DNA of 64,000 nucleotides from Lysinibacillus fusiformis (GTDB taxonomy: Bacteria > Bacillota > Bacilli > Bacillales_A > Planococcaceae): the NCBI RefSeq assembly GCF_003049525.1, contig NZ_PYWL01000014.1:1-64000 (forward strand), read 5' to 3'. This document shows positions 8,241-16,973 of the stretch, in pieces. The translations under genes were made by a program, and so were the position numbers. The notes beneath the pieces are model-generated. The model searched no databases. It saw nothing but the letters and a program-made list of their open reading frames with translations, and had not been told where the DNA came from. The first letter of the stretch is position 1, and each line of letters starts with the position of its first letter.

Positions 8241-9617
8241 TTGGCAAAGAAAAAAACGAAATTTGTATGTTCAGGCTGTGGCTATGAATCAGCAAAATGG
8301 ATGGGAAGATGTCCAGGGTGTGGGGAATGGAATAAGATGGTGGAGGAAGTAGAAGTGATTGCGAAAGGACCACGTGGGGCTTTCCAGCATTCTGCTACTG
8401 TTACTCAAAAGGCAATCCCTATCATTCAGGTGGAGGCTAGTGAAGAGTCCCGTGTAGCGACAGAAATGGGCGAGCTGAACCGTGTATTAGGCGGCGGTAT
8501 TGTGCCTGGCTCTCTAGTATTAATAGGTGGTGATCCAGGGATTGGGAAATCCACTTTATTACTACAAGTTTCAGCCTTGCTCTCTAATAAAGGTCATCGT
8601 GTGCTGTATATTTCTGGTGAGGAATCTATCCGTCAAACGAAGCTACGTGCGGAGCGTTTGGGGGTAATTTCACAAGAGCTGTATATTTATTCTGAAACAA
8701 ATCTTGAGTTTTTGAATCAAACGATTGAGGAAGTACAGCCGAAATTTGTCATTGTTGATTCCATACAAACCGTCTTTCATCCAGAGGTAACAAGTGCGCC
8801 AGGTAGTGTCTCACAGGTCCGTGAGTGTACAGCTGAGCTTATGCGAATTGCTAAGACAAAAGGAATTGCGATCTTCTTAGTTGGGCATGTTACGAAAGAG
8901 GGGCAAATAGCAGGGCCTCGTATTTTAGAGCATATGGTGGATACAGTCCTGTATTTTGAAGGGGAAAGGCATCATAATCATCGTATTTTACGAAGTCAAA
9001 AGAACCGCTTCGGCTCTACAAATGAAATTGCTATATTCGAAATGCTACAGGGTGGGCTAAAAGAGGTTTTGAACCCATCTGAGCTGTTTTTACAGGAGCG
9101 TTCACAAGGAGCTGCGGGCTCCACGATTGTTGCCTCAATGGAGGGAACAAGGCCAATTCTCGTTGAAATTCAGTCGCTCGTAACGCCTACCAGCTTTAAT
9201 TACCCTAAGCGGATGGCAACAGGGGTTGATCAAAATAGAGTGCAATTACTGATGGCCGTACTTGAAAAGCGTATGGGTCTCATGCTACAAGCGCAGGATG
9301 CATATATTAAAGTTGCTGGTGGTGTGAAATTGGACGAACCCGCCATCGATTTAGCTGTTCTGACAAGCATCGTTTCTAGCTTTAAGGATCAGGCTGTGCG
9401 AGCAACGGATTGCTTTGTTGGTGAGGTAGGTCTGACAGGAGAGGTGCGCCGAGTATCCCGTATTGAGCAACGTGTCATTGAAGCAGCGAAGCTTGGTTTT
9501 AAAAGAGTATTCATTCCTACATCCAATATAGGTGGATGGGATTTTCCACAAGGGATTGAAATTATCGGGGTAGAAACGATAAAGGATGCATTAAATGCCT
9601 GCTTTAGAGAGTTATAG
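8241..9617 (+). CDS. radA: DNA repair/recombination protein RadA
   Basis: A 458-residue RecA-like, Lon-related protein that promotes branch migration during recombination. It has a four-Cys zinc finger (C10, C13, C24, C27), Walker A GGDPGIGKS (residues 96-104), the RadA-specific KNRFGSTNE motif and a C-terminal Lon-protease-like domain (VAGGVKLDEPAIDLA). The TTG at 8241 is preferred because it gives (M)AKKKTKFVCSGCG, as in homologs, with AGGTGA upstream. It lies 91 bases after clpC, beyond a terminator. In B. subtilis disA follows; here it does not. Confidence 0.95.
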   Translation: MAKKKTKFVCSGCGYESAKWMGRCPGCGEWNKMVEEVEVIAKGPRGAFQHSATVTQKAIPIIQVEASEESRVATEMGELNRVLGGGIVPGSLVLIGGDPGIGKSTLLLQVSALLSNKGHRVLYISGEESIRQTKLRAERLGVISQELYIYSETNLEFLNQTIEEVQPKFVIVDSIQTVFHPEVTSAPGSVSQVRECTAELMRIAKTKGIAIFLVGHVTKEGQIAGPRILEHMVDTVLYFEGERHHNHRILRSQKNRFGSTNEIAIFEMLQGGLKEVLNPSELFLQERSQGAAGSTIVASMEGTRPILVEIQSLVTPTSFNYPKRMATGVDQNRVQLLMAVLEKRMGLMLQAQDAYIKVAGGVKLDEPAIDLAVLTSIVSSFKDQAVRATDCFVGEVGLTGEVRRVSRIEQRVIEAAKLGFKRVFIPTSNIGGWDFPQGIEIIGVETIKDALNACFREL

Positions 9618-9625
9618 GAAAAACC

Positions 9626-9661
9626 ATGCATGTTAGATATTATTCTGACATGCATTTTCCT
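9626..9661 (+). terminator. Probable intrinsic terminator after radA
   Basis: A 12-bp stem (9626-9637 with 9644-9655, one G-T pair) with a 6-base loop and a short T-tract interrupted by CC. The weak T-run lowers confidence. Confidence 0.6.
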
Positions 9662-9834
9662 TCATTTTTGAAGGAAAAAGAGGAAACTCAAGTAAAGGGA
9701 TAGGCGTCCTAGTTAATGCATGGTGAAGGTGAGATGGAAAATAGAGATTAAATAATGATAATTTGATGGGCTGATGAAGGATTTTCTACAGTAAACTATG
9801 TATAATCTTAACTAACAATAGGAGGTGACAGCTT

Positions 9835-10920
9835 GTGAAAAAATTTGTTCAAATTGCTTTTTTACTGATTGGAGGAGCGTTGGGCCTTGTTTTCTTACCG
9901 CCATTATACGAATTGCTTCATTTATCATCTAATCCTTGGCTTGATAATCCTTACGTATCAGTAGCATTAGGAGCGCTTTTACTGTTTACATTGTCATTTG
10001 CGTTTTCCGATTATTTTGTGAAGCTCATTAGCTGGATGGAAGAGGTCCTGTTTAAGGTCCCTGTCGGAGATTTATTATTCGGTACGCTTGGCCTAATAAT
10101 AGGGCTAATTGTAGCGTATTTCTTAGGCTTTGCTATTAATAGTGTGCAGTTCCCCGTTGTTACAGAGGTGCTCCCTATTATCCTGTCATTTGTATTAGGA
10201 TATTTAGGCTTCCGTCTAGGTTTTAGAAAAAGGGATGAATTAATACAGCTTTTTACTTTACGTAGTAATCATACGAAGAAAAAAGCTGCTGAGGGTGCTG
10301 AAATTCCAGAAGTGCGAGGAAGTTACAAATTGTTAGATACAAGTGTCATTATTGATGGTCGTATCGCAGATATTTCTGAAACAGGATTCATCGAAGGGGT
10401 TCTAGTGGTGCCTCAGTTTGTCCTTACAGAACTTCAGCATATTGCCGATTCTTCAGATACATTAAAGCGTACAAGAGGTCGTCGAGGTTTAGATATATTA
10501 AAAAAGTTACAGGATGAACGTAAGACAAATGTAGAGATTACAGATGAGGATTTTGAGGATGTGCAAGAGGTAGATTTAAAACTTGTACGACTGGCAAAAA
10601 AAATGGGTAACGATACTCAGATTGTCACAAATGATTTTAACCTTAATAAAGTCTGTGAGCTACATCATGTGAAAGTATTAAATATAAATGACTTAGCGAA
10701 TGCCGTAAAACCTGTCGTGATTCCAGGTGAAGATATGCAGGTGGTAGTCATTAAGGATGGGAAAGAGCATAATCAAGGGGTCGCTTATTTAGACGATGGT
10801 ACGATGATTGTTGTGGAAGGCGGTCGTAGCTATATAGGACAGGCCATAACAGTAACAGTAACGAGTGTATTGCAGACGTCAGCAGGTCGTATGATATTTG
10901 CGAAGCCGAAGGACGATTAG
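9835..10920 (+). CDS. PIN/TRAM-domain membrane protein (YacL family)
   Basis: A 361-residue protein. The N-terminal ~140 residues have four hydrophobic segments. A PIN nuclease-like domain follows, with acidic residues in LLDTSVIIDGRIADI (Asp168), the TELQ segment and VTNDFNLNKV. A C-terminal TRAM domain (about 285-355) is a likely RNA-binding module. It corresponds to B. subtilis YacL; the substrate is unknown, and a membrane-tethered RNase is inferred from the domains. The GTG at 9835 follows AGGAGGTGA. It lies 11 bases before ispD and is probably cotranscribed with it. Confidence 0.85.
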   Translation: MKKFVQIAFLLIGGALGLVFLPPLYELLHLSSNPWLDNPYVSVALGALLLFTLSFAFSDYFVKLISWMEEVLFKVPVGDLLFGTLGLIIGLIVAYFLGFAINSVQFPVVTEVLPIILSFVLGYLGFRLGFRKRDELIQLFTLRSNHTKKKAAEGAEIPEVRGSYKLLDTSVIIDGRIADISETGFIEGVLVVPQFVLTELQHIADSSDTLKRTRGRRGLDILKKLQDERKTNVEITDEDFEDVQEVDLKLVRLAKKMGNDTQIVTNDFNLNKVCELHHVKVLNINDLANAVKPVVIPGEDMQVVVIKDGKEHNQGVAYLDDGTMIVVEGGRSYIGQAITVTVTSVLQTSAGRMIFAKPKDD

Positions 10921-10931
10921 GATGTGAAAAA

Positions 10932-11627
10932 ATGCAGTATGAAGTAGTCTTACCTGCCGCAGGAAGCGGTAAACGTATGGGGGCAGGACAAAATAAATTA
11001 TTTTTAAAACTTTTAAAGAAGCCTATACTGATACACACGTTAGAGGTCTTTCAACAAGATCCCTTTTGCACAGGTATTTGGCTAGCGGTAAAACCGGAGG
11101 AGCGTATCTATATTCAAGAATTACTCGATGAATATCGCATTACGAAAGTCAAAGGTTTACCTGATGGTGGGGCTGAACGACAGCATTCTGTACATTCATG
11201 TATGAAGGAAATGCAACAGGTAGACATTGTACTTGTTCATGATGCGGCACGGCCTTTTATTACACATGATATTATTGCAAATCTTGTTCAAAGTGCCCAC
11301 GACTTTGGTGCAGCTATTGCAGGTGTCCGAGCCAAAGATACAATGAAAAAAGTTCGAAATGGTGTCATTGAGGAAACGGTAGATCGGGACAGCCTATGGA
11401 TGATTCAAACGCCGCAAGCCTTTCGGTTTGATTTAATTGTTGAGGCAGAGGATGTTGCTGAAAAAGTAGGTTTTCTTGGTACCGATGAAGCAATGCTAGT
11501 CGAGCGTCTTGGTCACACGGTGCATATTGTAGAAAGCAGCTACGAAAATGTGAAAATGACGACACAAGAGGATTTACTATTCGGAGAAGCTATTTTACGA
11601 AAACGCGCATTGCAACTAAACGAATAG
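10932..11627 (+). CDS. ispD: 2-C-methyl-D-erythritol 4-phosphate cytidylyltransferase
   Basis: A 231-residue enzyme of the MEP isoprenoid pathway that transfers CMP from CTP to MEP, giving CDP-ME. The N-terminal CTP-binding loop LPAAGSGKRMGAGQNK contains the conserved Arg and Lys. The VHDAARPF signature, the DTMKKV region and TPQAFRF are all present. Length is normal. In many Firmicutes ispF follows directly; here 387 bases with a terminator and a leader ORF lie between them. Confidence 0.94.
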   Translation: MQYEVVLPAAGSGKRMGAGQNKLFLKLLKKPILIHTLEVFQQDPFCTGIWLAVKPEERIYIQELLDEYRITKVKGLPDGGAERQHSVHSCMKEMQQVDIVLVHDAARPFITHDIIANLVQSAHDFGAAIAGVRAKDTMKKVRNGVIEETVDRDSLWMIQTPQAFRFDLIVEAEDVAEKVGFLGTDEAMLVERLGHTVHIVESSYENVKMTTQEDLLFGEAILRKRALQLNE

Positions 11628-11641
11628 TTATTAGTTTAAAC

Positions 11642-11675
11642 ATCTCATTAGTGATAGTTGCTAATGAGATTTTAT
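11642..11675 (+). terminator. Intrinsic terminator after ispD
   Basis: ATCTCATTAG (11642-11651) pairs perfectly with CTAATGAGAT (11661-11670), followed by TTTTAT. It suggests ispF has its own transcript. Confidence 0.7.
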
Positions 11676-11943
11676 ATTGATGTAGCAAGAAATGATGAAG
11701 AGGATATGCTTGTTTTTTAGCTGTCGTTCAAATCCCTGTTGTAATAATGGACCGCGACATCAATGCGAATAATGATGTGTTAGCTTGAAAAAACTAGAAG
11801 CAATCACACCTAGGTGGTAAGGTGTAATGGATCTAACGGTACAAGAAAATGCTCACTAATTGCTATCAGCTCAATTTCCTAGGAAATATGTTAAAATGTG
11901 AGGGTATAGTAGTGAGTAAATAGATAACAGTGAAGGAAGGTGA
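11676..11943 (+). promoter_or_regulatory. Upstream region of ispF with possible extended -10 promoter
   Basis: The spacer holds a hairpin (ACACCT...AGGTGT near 11808-11826), a perfect 12-base palindrome TTTCCTAGGAAA, and an extended -10 element TG-T-TAAAAT at 11889-11897. No good -35 is seen at the proper distance, which extended -10 promoters can tolerate. No coding sequence is recognised before the leader ORF at 11944. Confidence 0.4.
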
Positions 11944-11997
11944 ATGAGACTGCATTATAGGCAATCTAGGAGCAATAAAATCCACATGTATTGCTAA
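11944..11997 (+). CDS. 17-codon leader ORF upstream of ispF
   Basis: ATG at 11944 follows GGAAGGTGA, the best ribosome-binding site in this region, and encodes MRLHYRQSRSNKIHMYC before TAA. It ends 17 bases before the ispF ATG in a different frame. The ORF overlaps the inverted repeats GAGACT/AGTCTC and AGCAATA/TATTGCT, so its translation would remodel the ispF leader. I do not recognise the peptide. A regulatory or translational-coupling role is inferred from position, the strong Shine-Dalgarno and the absence of one at ispF. Confidence 0.5.
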   Translation: MRLHYRQSRSNKIHMYC

Positions 11998-12014
11998 CGT
12001 AGTCTCTCTATCTT

Positions 12015-12491
12015 ATGTTTCGAATTGGACAAGGTTTTGATGTACATGCATTTGAAGAAGGGCGTCCATTAATTATCGGTGGTATTACTATTCCACATGA
12101 AAAAGGATTAGTTGGACATTCAGATGCAGATGTTTTATTACACACAGTGACAGATGCAGCGCTAGGAGCAATTGGAGAAGGAGATATTGGGCGTCATTTT
12201 CCAGATACGGATCCAGCTTTTAAGGACGCGGATTCAGCTAAATTATTAGAATACATTTGGAAAATTGTTGAGGATAAAGGATATATTCTAGGCAATGTCG
12301 ATTGTACAATTATGGCTCAACGACCGAAAATGGCACCATATATTGAGCAAATGCAAAATCGTATTGCAGAATTGTTACATGCTGAGCCGTCACAGGTAAA
12401 TGTCAAAGCGACTACAACTGAACGTCTAGGTTTTACCGGTCGTGAGGAAGGTATAGCAGCGATGGCAACGATTCTTTTGATGAAGAAATAA
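12015..12491 (+). CDS. ispF: 2-C-methyl-D-erythritol 2,4-cyclodiphosphate synthase
   Basis: A 158-residue trimeric enzyme of the MEP pathway that cyclises CDP-ME 2-phosphate with release of CMP. Zinc ligands are visible in GFDVHAF (Asp9, His11) and DVLLH (His43). The signature HSDADVLLHTVTDAALGA and the C-terminal TTTERLGFTGREEG are intact. An in-frame stop at 12000 makes ATG 12015 the only plausible start, yet the bases before it (TCTCTCTATCTT) contain no Shine-Dalgarno. Initiation may therefore depend on the leader ORF just upstream. Confidence 0.95.
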   Translation: MFRIGQGFDVHAFEEGRPLIIGGITIPHEKGLVGHSDADVLLHTVTDAALGAIGEGDIGRHFPDTDPAFKDADSAKLLEYIWKIVEDKGYILGNVDCTIMAQRPKMAPYIEQMQNRIAELLHAEPSQVNVKATTTERLGFTGREEGIAAMATILLMKK

Positions 12492-12579
12492 ATGTGAGTG
12501 AACTCCGCTTTTATTTCCAGTTACAGAGTGGTAAAATGAACAAAGTCAATTTTGATCGAAAATTTAGGAGGCTTTTAAT

Positions 12580-14040
12580 ATGACGAAAGAAGTTCGCGTT
12601 CGTTACGCGCCATCTCCAACAGGTTTTTTACATATCGGTGGGGCGCGTACAGCATTATTCAATTATTTATATGCAAAACATCATAACGGTAAATTCATTG
12701 TACGTATTGAAGATACGGATATTGAACGTAATGTAGAGGGTGGAGAAGCATCTCAGCTAGATAACCTAAAATGGTTAGGTATTGAATATGATGAGTCCAT
12801 TGATATAGGTGGACCTTATGCGCCTTATCGTCAAATGGAGCGTCTTGATATTTATAAAGAGCACGCTGAAAAGCTATTAGAGCAAGGTGCAGCCTATAAA
12901 TGCTTCTGTTCTTCAGAAAAACTGGAAGCATCTCGTGAGGAACAAAAAGCGAGAGGTGTAGCAGCTCCTACTTATGATGGTACATGCCGTCATCTATCTG
13001 CTGAGGAAGTTGCTGCTAAAGAAGCAGCAGGTGAGCCATACACAATTCGTATGCGCGTACCAGAAAATGTAACGTATGATTTTGAAGATTTAGTCCGTGG
13101 ACAAGTTACATTTGAATCTAAAGACATTGGTGACTGGGTAATTGTAAAAGCAAACGGAATTCCAACGTATAACTATGCTGTAGTTCTAGATGATCACTTC
13201 ATGGAGATTTCTCATGTTTTCCGTGGTGAAGAGCATTTATCTAATACGCCAAAACAAATGATGATTTTTGATGCATTTGGTTGGGAGTATCCACGCTTCG
13301 GTCATATGACATTAATTATTAATGAAAACCGTAAAAAGCTATCAAAACGTGATGAATCCATTATTCAATTTGTCACTCAGTATAAGGATTTAGGGTATCT
13401 TCCAGAAGCAATGTTCAACTTCTTTGCTTTACTTGGCTGGTCTCCAGAAGGGGAAGAGGAAATTTTCTCTAAAGAAGAATTTATTAAAATCTTTGATGAA
13501 AAGCGTCTTTCTAAATCACCATCTATGTTCGATAAACAAAAGTTGACATGGATGAATAATCAATATATTAAAAAACTATCTTTAGAAGAAGTGGTTGCTT
13601 TATCTTTACCACATTTACAAAAAGCTGGACTCTTACCAGAGGAACTTACAGCGGAGCAACATGCATGGGCAACGGATTTAATTGGGCTTTACCATGACCA
13701 AATGAGCTTTGGTTCAGAGATTGTTGAATTATCTAGCCTATTCTTTAAAGACCATATTGAATATGATGAAGAAGCTAAAGCTGTTTTAGCAGGAGAACAA
13801 GTACCTGAGGTAATGGCTGCATTCAAGACGCAACTTGAAGAATTAGAAGAATTTACGCCAGATGCAGTAAAAGCAGCTATAAAAGCTGTGCAGAAAACAA
13901 CAGGTCATAAAGGTAAAAATTTATTTATGCCAATCCGTGTTGTCACAACGGGTGAAACACATGGACCTGAGCTCCCAAATGCTATTTGCTTAATTGGTAA
14001 AGAGAAAGCAATTGATCGTGTAGAAAAATTTGCGCAATAA
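12580..14040 (+). CDS. gltX: Glutamyl-tRNA synthetase
   Basis: A 486-residue class Ic synthetase that charges tRNA-Glu. In Firmicutes the enzyme usually also mischarges tRNA-Gln for later amidation by GatCAB. The HIGH-type motif is LHIGGARTALF (His18) and the KMSKS-type motif is KLSKRDES; the C-terminal anticodon-binding helical domain is complete. The start at 12580 follows AGGAGG. Its neighbours, cysE and cysS with their T-box, follow as in B. subtilis. Confidence 0.96.
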   Translation: MTKEVRVRYAPSPTGFLHIGGARTALFNYLYAKHHNGKFIVRIEDTDIERNVEGGEASQLDNLKWLGIEYDESIDIGGPYAPYRQMERLDIYKEHAEKLLEQGAAYKCFCSSEKLEASREEQKARGVAAPTYDGTCRHLSAEEVAAKEAAGEPYTIRMRVPENVTYDFEDLVRGQVTFESKDIGDWVIVKANGIPTYNYAVVLDDHFMEISHVFRGEEHLSNTPKQMMIFDAFGWEYPRFGHMTLIINENRKKLSKRDESIIQFVTQYKDLGYLPEAMFNFFALLGWSPEGEEEIFSKEEFIKIFDEKRLSKSPSMFDKQKLTWMNNQYIKKLSLEEVVALSLPHLQKAGLLPEELTAEQHAWATDLIGLYHDQMSFGSEIVELSSLFFKDHIEYDEEAKAVLAGEQVPEVMAAFKTQLEELEEFTPDAVKAAIKAVQKTTGHKGKNLFMPIRVVTTGETHGPELPNAICLIGKEKAIDRVEKFAQ

Positions 14041-14051
14041 ATAGAAATTCA

Positions 14052-14079
14052 TTGACAATTGATTCGTTCGTTGTAAAAT
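14052..14079 (+). promoter_or_regulatory. Promoter of the cysE-cysS transcript
   Basis: A perfect TTGACA (14052-14057), a 16-base spacer and TAAAAT (14074-14079), located just before the T-box leader. Confidence 0.75.
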
Positions 14080-14085
14080 GTATTT

Positions 14086-14342
14086 ACATTGGTAAAGCGT
14101 TGATAAGGAGAAGTAAGTGGCGCATGCTCTAAAGAGAGGACCATCACCGGCTGAAAGTGGTCTGAGTCTAGGCAAAACTGAAATGCACCTTTGAGCATAA
14201 AGCTGAACTATAGTAGGCTTTATCGATTCGTTCTCGTTAAAGAACGTCCAGAGTGGGAGGCTTTTTGCCTTCAATCAGAGTGGAACCACGCAAATTCAAG
14301 CGTCTCTGTCATTCCTTTTAGGGATGATAGGGGCGTTTTTTA
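14086..14342 (+). ncRNA. T-box leader responding to uncharged tRNA-Cys
   Basis: The conserved T-box sequence AGAGTGGAACCACGC lies at 14277-14291, followed by a terminator hairpin (14300-14340) ending in a T-run. In the Stem I specifier loop I read ACTGAAATGCACC, with a TGC (Cys) specifier at 14184-14186. The antiterminator UGGA pairs with the tRNA acceptor end; its A matches the U73 discriminator of tRNA-Cys, which supports the assignment independently. Uncharged tRNA-Cys would stabilise the antiterminator and turn on cysE-cysS. Confidence 0.9.
14299..14342 (+). terminator. T-box regulated terminator
   Basis: GCGTCTCTGTCATTCC pairs with GGGATGATAGGGGCGT using several G-T pairs, followed by six T residues. 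Its 5' side competes with the antiterminator formed by the T-box sequence. Confidence 0.8.
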
Positions 14343-14499
14343 TTTTATCTTCATTCATTGATGAAGAGGGAGGCATTTCAAACAAACATGCCACATCATC
14401 TTAGGCAGAGAATTCTACAGAAAATTGACTACAGTGACAGCTCTGTGTGAAGGATTTCTAGGAATTTGAGCAAGACCAACATAAAAAGGGGGAGTTTTT

Positions 14500-15150
14500 G
14501 TGTTTAAAAGGATGAAAGAAGATGTGGAAACCATTTTTGAAAATGATCCAGCAGCGCGTAGTGTTTTTGAAGTGATATTAACATATTCCGGTTTGCATGC
14601 CACATGGGCACATCGAGTGGCTCATTGGTTCTTTAAGAAACGTTTTTATTTCATGGCTCGTGCCATTTCACAAATAAGCCGCTTTTTTACTGGTATTGAA
14701 ATTCATCCTGGCGCGAAAATTGGCCGCCGCTTTTTTATCGACCATGGAATGGGTGTTGTCATTGGTGAGACATGTGAAATTGGTGATAACGTTACATTAT
14801 ATCAAGGTGTAACTCTAGGGGGTACAGGGAAAGAAAAGGGGAAACGCCACCCTACATTAGAGGATAATGTCCTTGTAGCAACAGGGGCTAAAGTATTAGG
14901 TTCTATTACAGTTGGCGAGAATAGTAAAATTGGTGCGGGGTCAGTTGTTTTAAAAGAGGTGCCGCCAAATGCCACCGTGGTCGGTATACCTGGTAAAATA
15001 GTGATTAAGGATGGAGTTCGTCTAGAGAAAAAGCTAGATCATCAAAATATACCTGATCCTGTGGAAGATCGCTGTCAAGCTTTTGAGAAGCAGATCATTG
15101 AATTAAAGCAAGAAATTGAACGCTTACAAAAGGAGAGAGAGACACAATGA
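14500..15150 (+). CDS. cysE: Serine O-acetyltransferase
   Basis: A 216-residue enzyme that makes O-acetylserine from serine and acetyl-CoA, the committed step of cysteine synthesis. The C-terminal half is a left-handed beta-helix of hexapeptide repeats (IHPGAKIGRRFFIDHG, VVIGETCEIGDNVTLYQGV), with catalytic His in the DHG context and the acetyl-CoA loop GGTGKEKGKRHPT. A charged coiled tail follows. The GTG at 14500 follows GGGGGAG. It overlaps cysS by four bases, and the pair is controlled by the upstream Cys T-box. Confidence 0.94.
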   Translation: MFKRMKEDVETIFENDPAARSVFEVILTYSGLHATWAHRVAHWFFKKRFYFMARAISQISRFFTGIEIHPGAKIGRRFFIDHGMGVVIGETCEIGDNVTLYQGVTLGGTGKEKGKRHPTLEDNVLVATGAKVLGSITVGENSKIGAGSVVLKEVPPNATVVGIPGKIVIKDGVRLEKKLDHQNIPDPVEDRCQAFEKQIIELKQEIERLQKERETQ

Positions 15151-16547
15151 GTATTCAAATTTTCAACTCATTATCACGACAAAAAGAAACCTTCGTGCCG
15201 CTAGAAGAAGGCAAAGTGAAAATGTATGTCTGCGGTCCTACCGTTTATAACTATATCCATATCGGGAATTCACGTCCTGTTATAGTTTATGACACAGTAC
15301 GTCGCTATTTCCAATATAAAGGCTATGATGTAAAGTTTGTATCCAACTTTACGGATGTAGACGATAAAATTATTAAGGCTGCCAATGAGCTTGGTGAAGA
15401 AGTGCATGAGTTAACAGAGCGCTTTATTGCTGCGTACTTTGAAGATGTTACTGCATTAGGATGCAAAAAGGCAGATGTTCATCCACGCGTTACGGAGCAT
15501 ATGACTGATATCATTCAGTTTATCCAAATCTTAATTGAAAAAGGCTATGCTTATGAGTCAGCAGGTGATGTATATTACCGCACGCGCAAGTTTAATGGCT
15601 ATGGTAAATTATCACATCAATCAGTGGATGATTTAAAAATTGGTGCACGTATTGAAGCTGGCGAGAAAAAAGATGATGCATTGGATTTTGCTTTATGGAA
15701 GGCAGCGAAGCCAGGAGAAATTTTCTGGGAAAGTCCTTGGGGCAATGGCCGTCCTGGGTGGCATATTGAATGTTCTGTAATGGCTCGTGAGCATTTAGGA
15801 GATACTATTGATATTCACGCTGGTGGACAGGATTTAACTTTCCCACACCACGAAAATGAAATTGCACAATCAGAAGCTCATAATGATAAAACATTTGCAC
15901 GTTATTGGATGCATAATGGTTATATTAATATTGATAATGAAAAGATGTCTAAATCTCTTGGGAATTTTATTCTGGTGAATGATATTCGTAAACAAATTGA
16001 TCCACAAGTACTACGGTTCTTTATGTTATCGGTACATTATCGCCATCCCATTAATTTTGCGAAGGATTTAGTAGAGGCAGCTGCAGCTGGCTTAGAGCGC
16101 ATTCGTACAGCCTACAACAATGTGAAGCATCGCCTTACGACTACGGTAAGCTTAGGCGATCACTCAGATGAGTGGCTTAATAAAATTACTGAACAAAAAG
16201 CGCAATTTGAAGAGGCAATGGATGATGATTTTAATACTGCTAACGGAATTTCGGTATTATTTGAGTTAGCTCGTATTGCTAATATTTATTTAAACGAAAC
16301 GAATACTTGCAAGAAAGTGCTAGAAACTTTTATTGAAACTTTTGAAGTACTAGGTGACGTCTTAGGTATTAAATTTGCAAAAGAAGAGGAATTATTAGAC
16401 GAAGAAATTGATGCATTACTACAAGAACGTGTAGAGGCACGTAAAAATCGTGATTTTGCTCGTTCTGATGAGATTCGTGACCATTTGCAAGCCCAAGGTA
16501 TCATTTTAGAAGATACGCGACAAGGAACTAGATGGAAACGAGGGTAA
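15147..16547 (+). CDS. cysS: Cysteinyl-tRNA synthetase
   Basis: A 466-residue class Ia synthetase. MYVCGPTVYNYIHIGNSRP contains the zinc Cys and the HIGH motif. WHIECSVMA and FPHHENEIAQSEA supply the other zinc ligands, and KMSKSLGN is the KMSKS motif. The start overlaps the cysE stop (ATGA), so the two are translationally coupled and share Cys T-box control, giving a logical unit in which a cysteine shortage raises both synthesis and charging. Confidence 0.96.
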   Translation: MSIQIFNSLSRQKETFVPLEEGKVKMYVCGPTVYNYIHIGNSRPVIVYDTVRRYFQYKGYDVKFVSNFTDVDDKIIKAANELGEEVHELTERFIAAYFEDVTALGCKKADVHPRVTEHMTDIIQFIQILIEKGYAYESAGDVYYRTRKFNGYGKLSHQSVDDLKIGARIEAGEKKDDALDFALWKAAKPGEIFWESPWGNGRPGWHIECSVMAREHLGDTIDIHAGGQDLTFPHHENEIAQSEAHNDKTFARYWMHNGYINIDNEKMSKSLGNFILVNDIRKQIDPQVLRFFMLSVHYRHPINFAKDLVEAAAAGLERIRTAYNNVKHRLTTTVSLGDHSDEWLNKITEQKAQFEEAMDDDFNTANGISVLFELARIANIYLNETNTCKKVLETFIETFEVLGDVLGIKFAKEEELLDEEIDALLQERVEARKNRDFARSDEIRDHLQAQGIILEDTRQGTRWKRG

Positions 16548-16552
16548 TTAAG

Positions 16553-16966
16553 TTGGATAAACTTCGCAATGAAGATGTTAAGCAATTAAATGCGTTGGCG
16601 TTAGCCTATATGGGTGACGCCGTATTGGAGCAAAAGATACGAGAACACTTACTACGTTCAGGTCGAGTTAAACCGAATACACTTCATCGAGAGGCAACAC
16701 GTTACGTTTCGGCAAAAGCACAATCTATGATTGTTCATCGTATGATGGATGAAAATTATTTAACAGAGGAGGAGTTGGCAGTGTTCCGCCGTGGACGTAA
16801 TGCCAAGTCCGGCTCTGTACCAAAAAATACAGATGTTCAAACTTATCGAAATAGCTCAGGCTTTGAGGCGGTACTTGGTAGTTTATATTTATTAAATGAA
16901 CTTGAACGCGTCTATGAAATCATTGCATATGCTATTCAAATCATCGAGGAATCGAAAGGAGTGTAG
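16553..16966 (+). CDS. mrnC: Mini-ribonuclease III
   Basis: About 137 residues: an RNase III catalytic domain without the double-stranded RNA-binding domain. B. subtilis MrnC matures the 23S rRNA ends. Conserved features are NALALAYMGDAVLEQ (catalytic acidic cluster) and RRGRNAKSGSVPKNTDVQTYRNSSGFEAVLG. The start is uncertain: TTG 16553 has GAGGG upstream and fits the family length, whereas ATG 16532 has AAGGA and would overlap cysS by 16 bases. It lies immediately downstream of cysS. Confidence 0.9.
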   Translation: MDKLRNEDVKQLNALALAYMGDAVLEQKIREHLLRSGRVKPNTLHREATRYVSAKAQSMIVHRMMDENYLTEEELAVFRRGRNAKSGSVPKNTDVQTYRNSSGFEAVLGSLYLLNELERVYEIIAYAIQIIEESKGV

Positions 16967-16973
16967 AATTATA

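Noticed and set aside
11700..11900. Known riboswitch (SAM, FMN, TPP) upstream of ispF
   Set aside because: None of the conserved core sequences is present.
14361..14450. Small ORF between the T-box and cysE (ATG 14361 or 14388)
   Set aside because: No usable Shine-Dalgarno at either ATG and no recognisable peptide.
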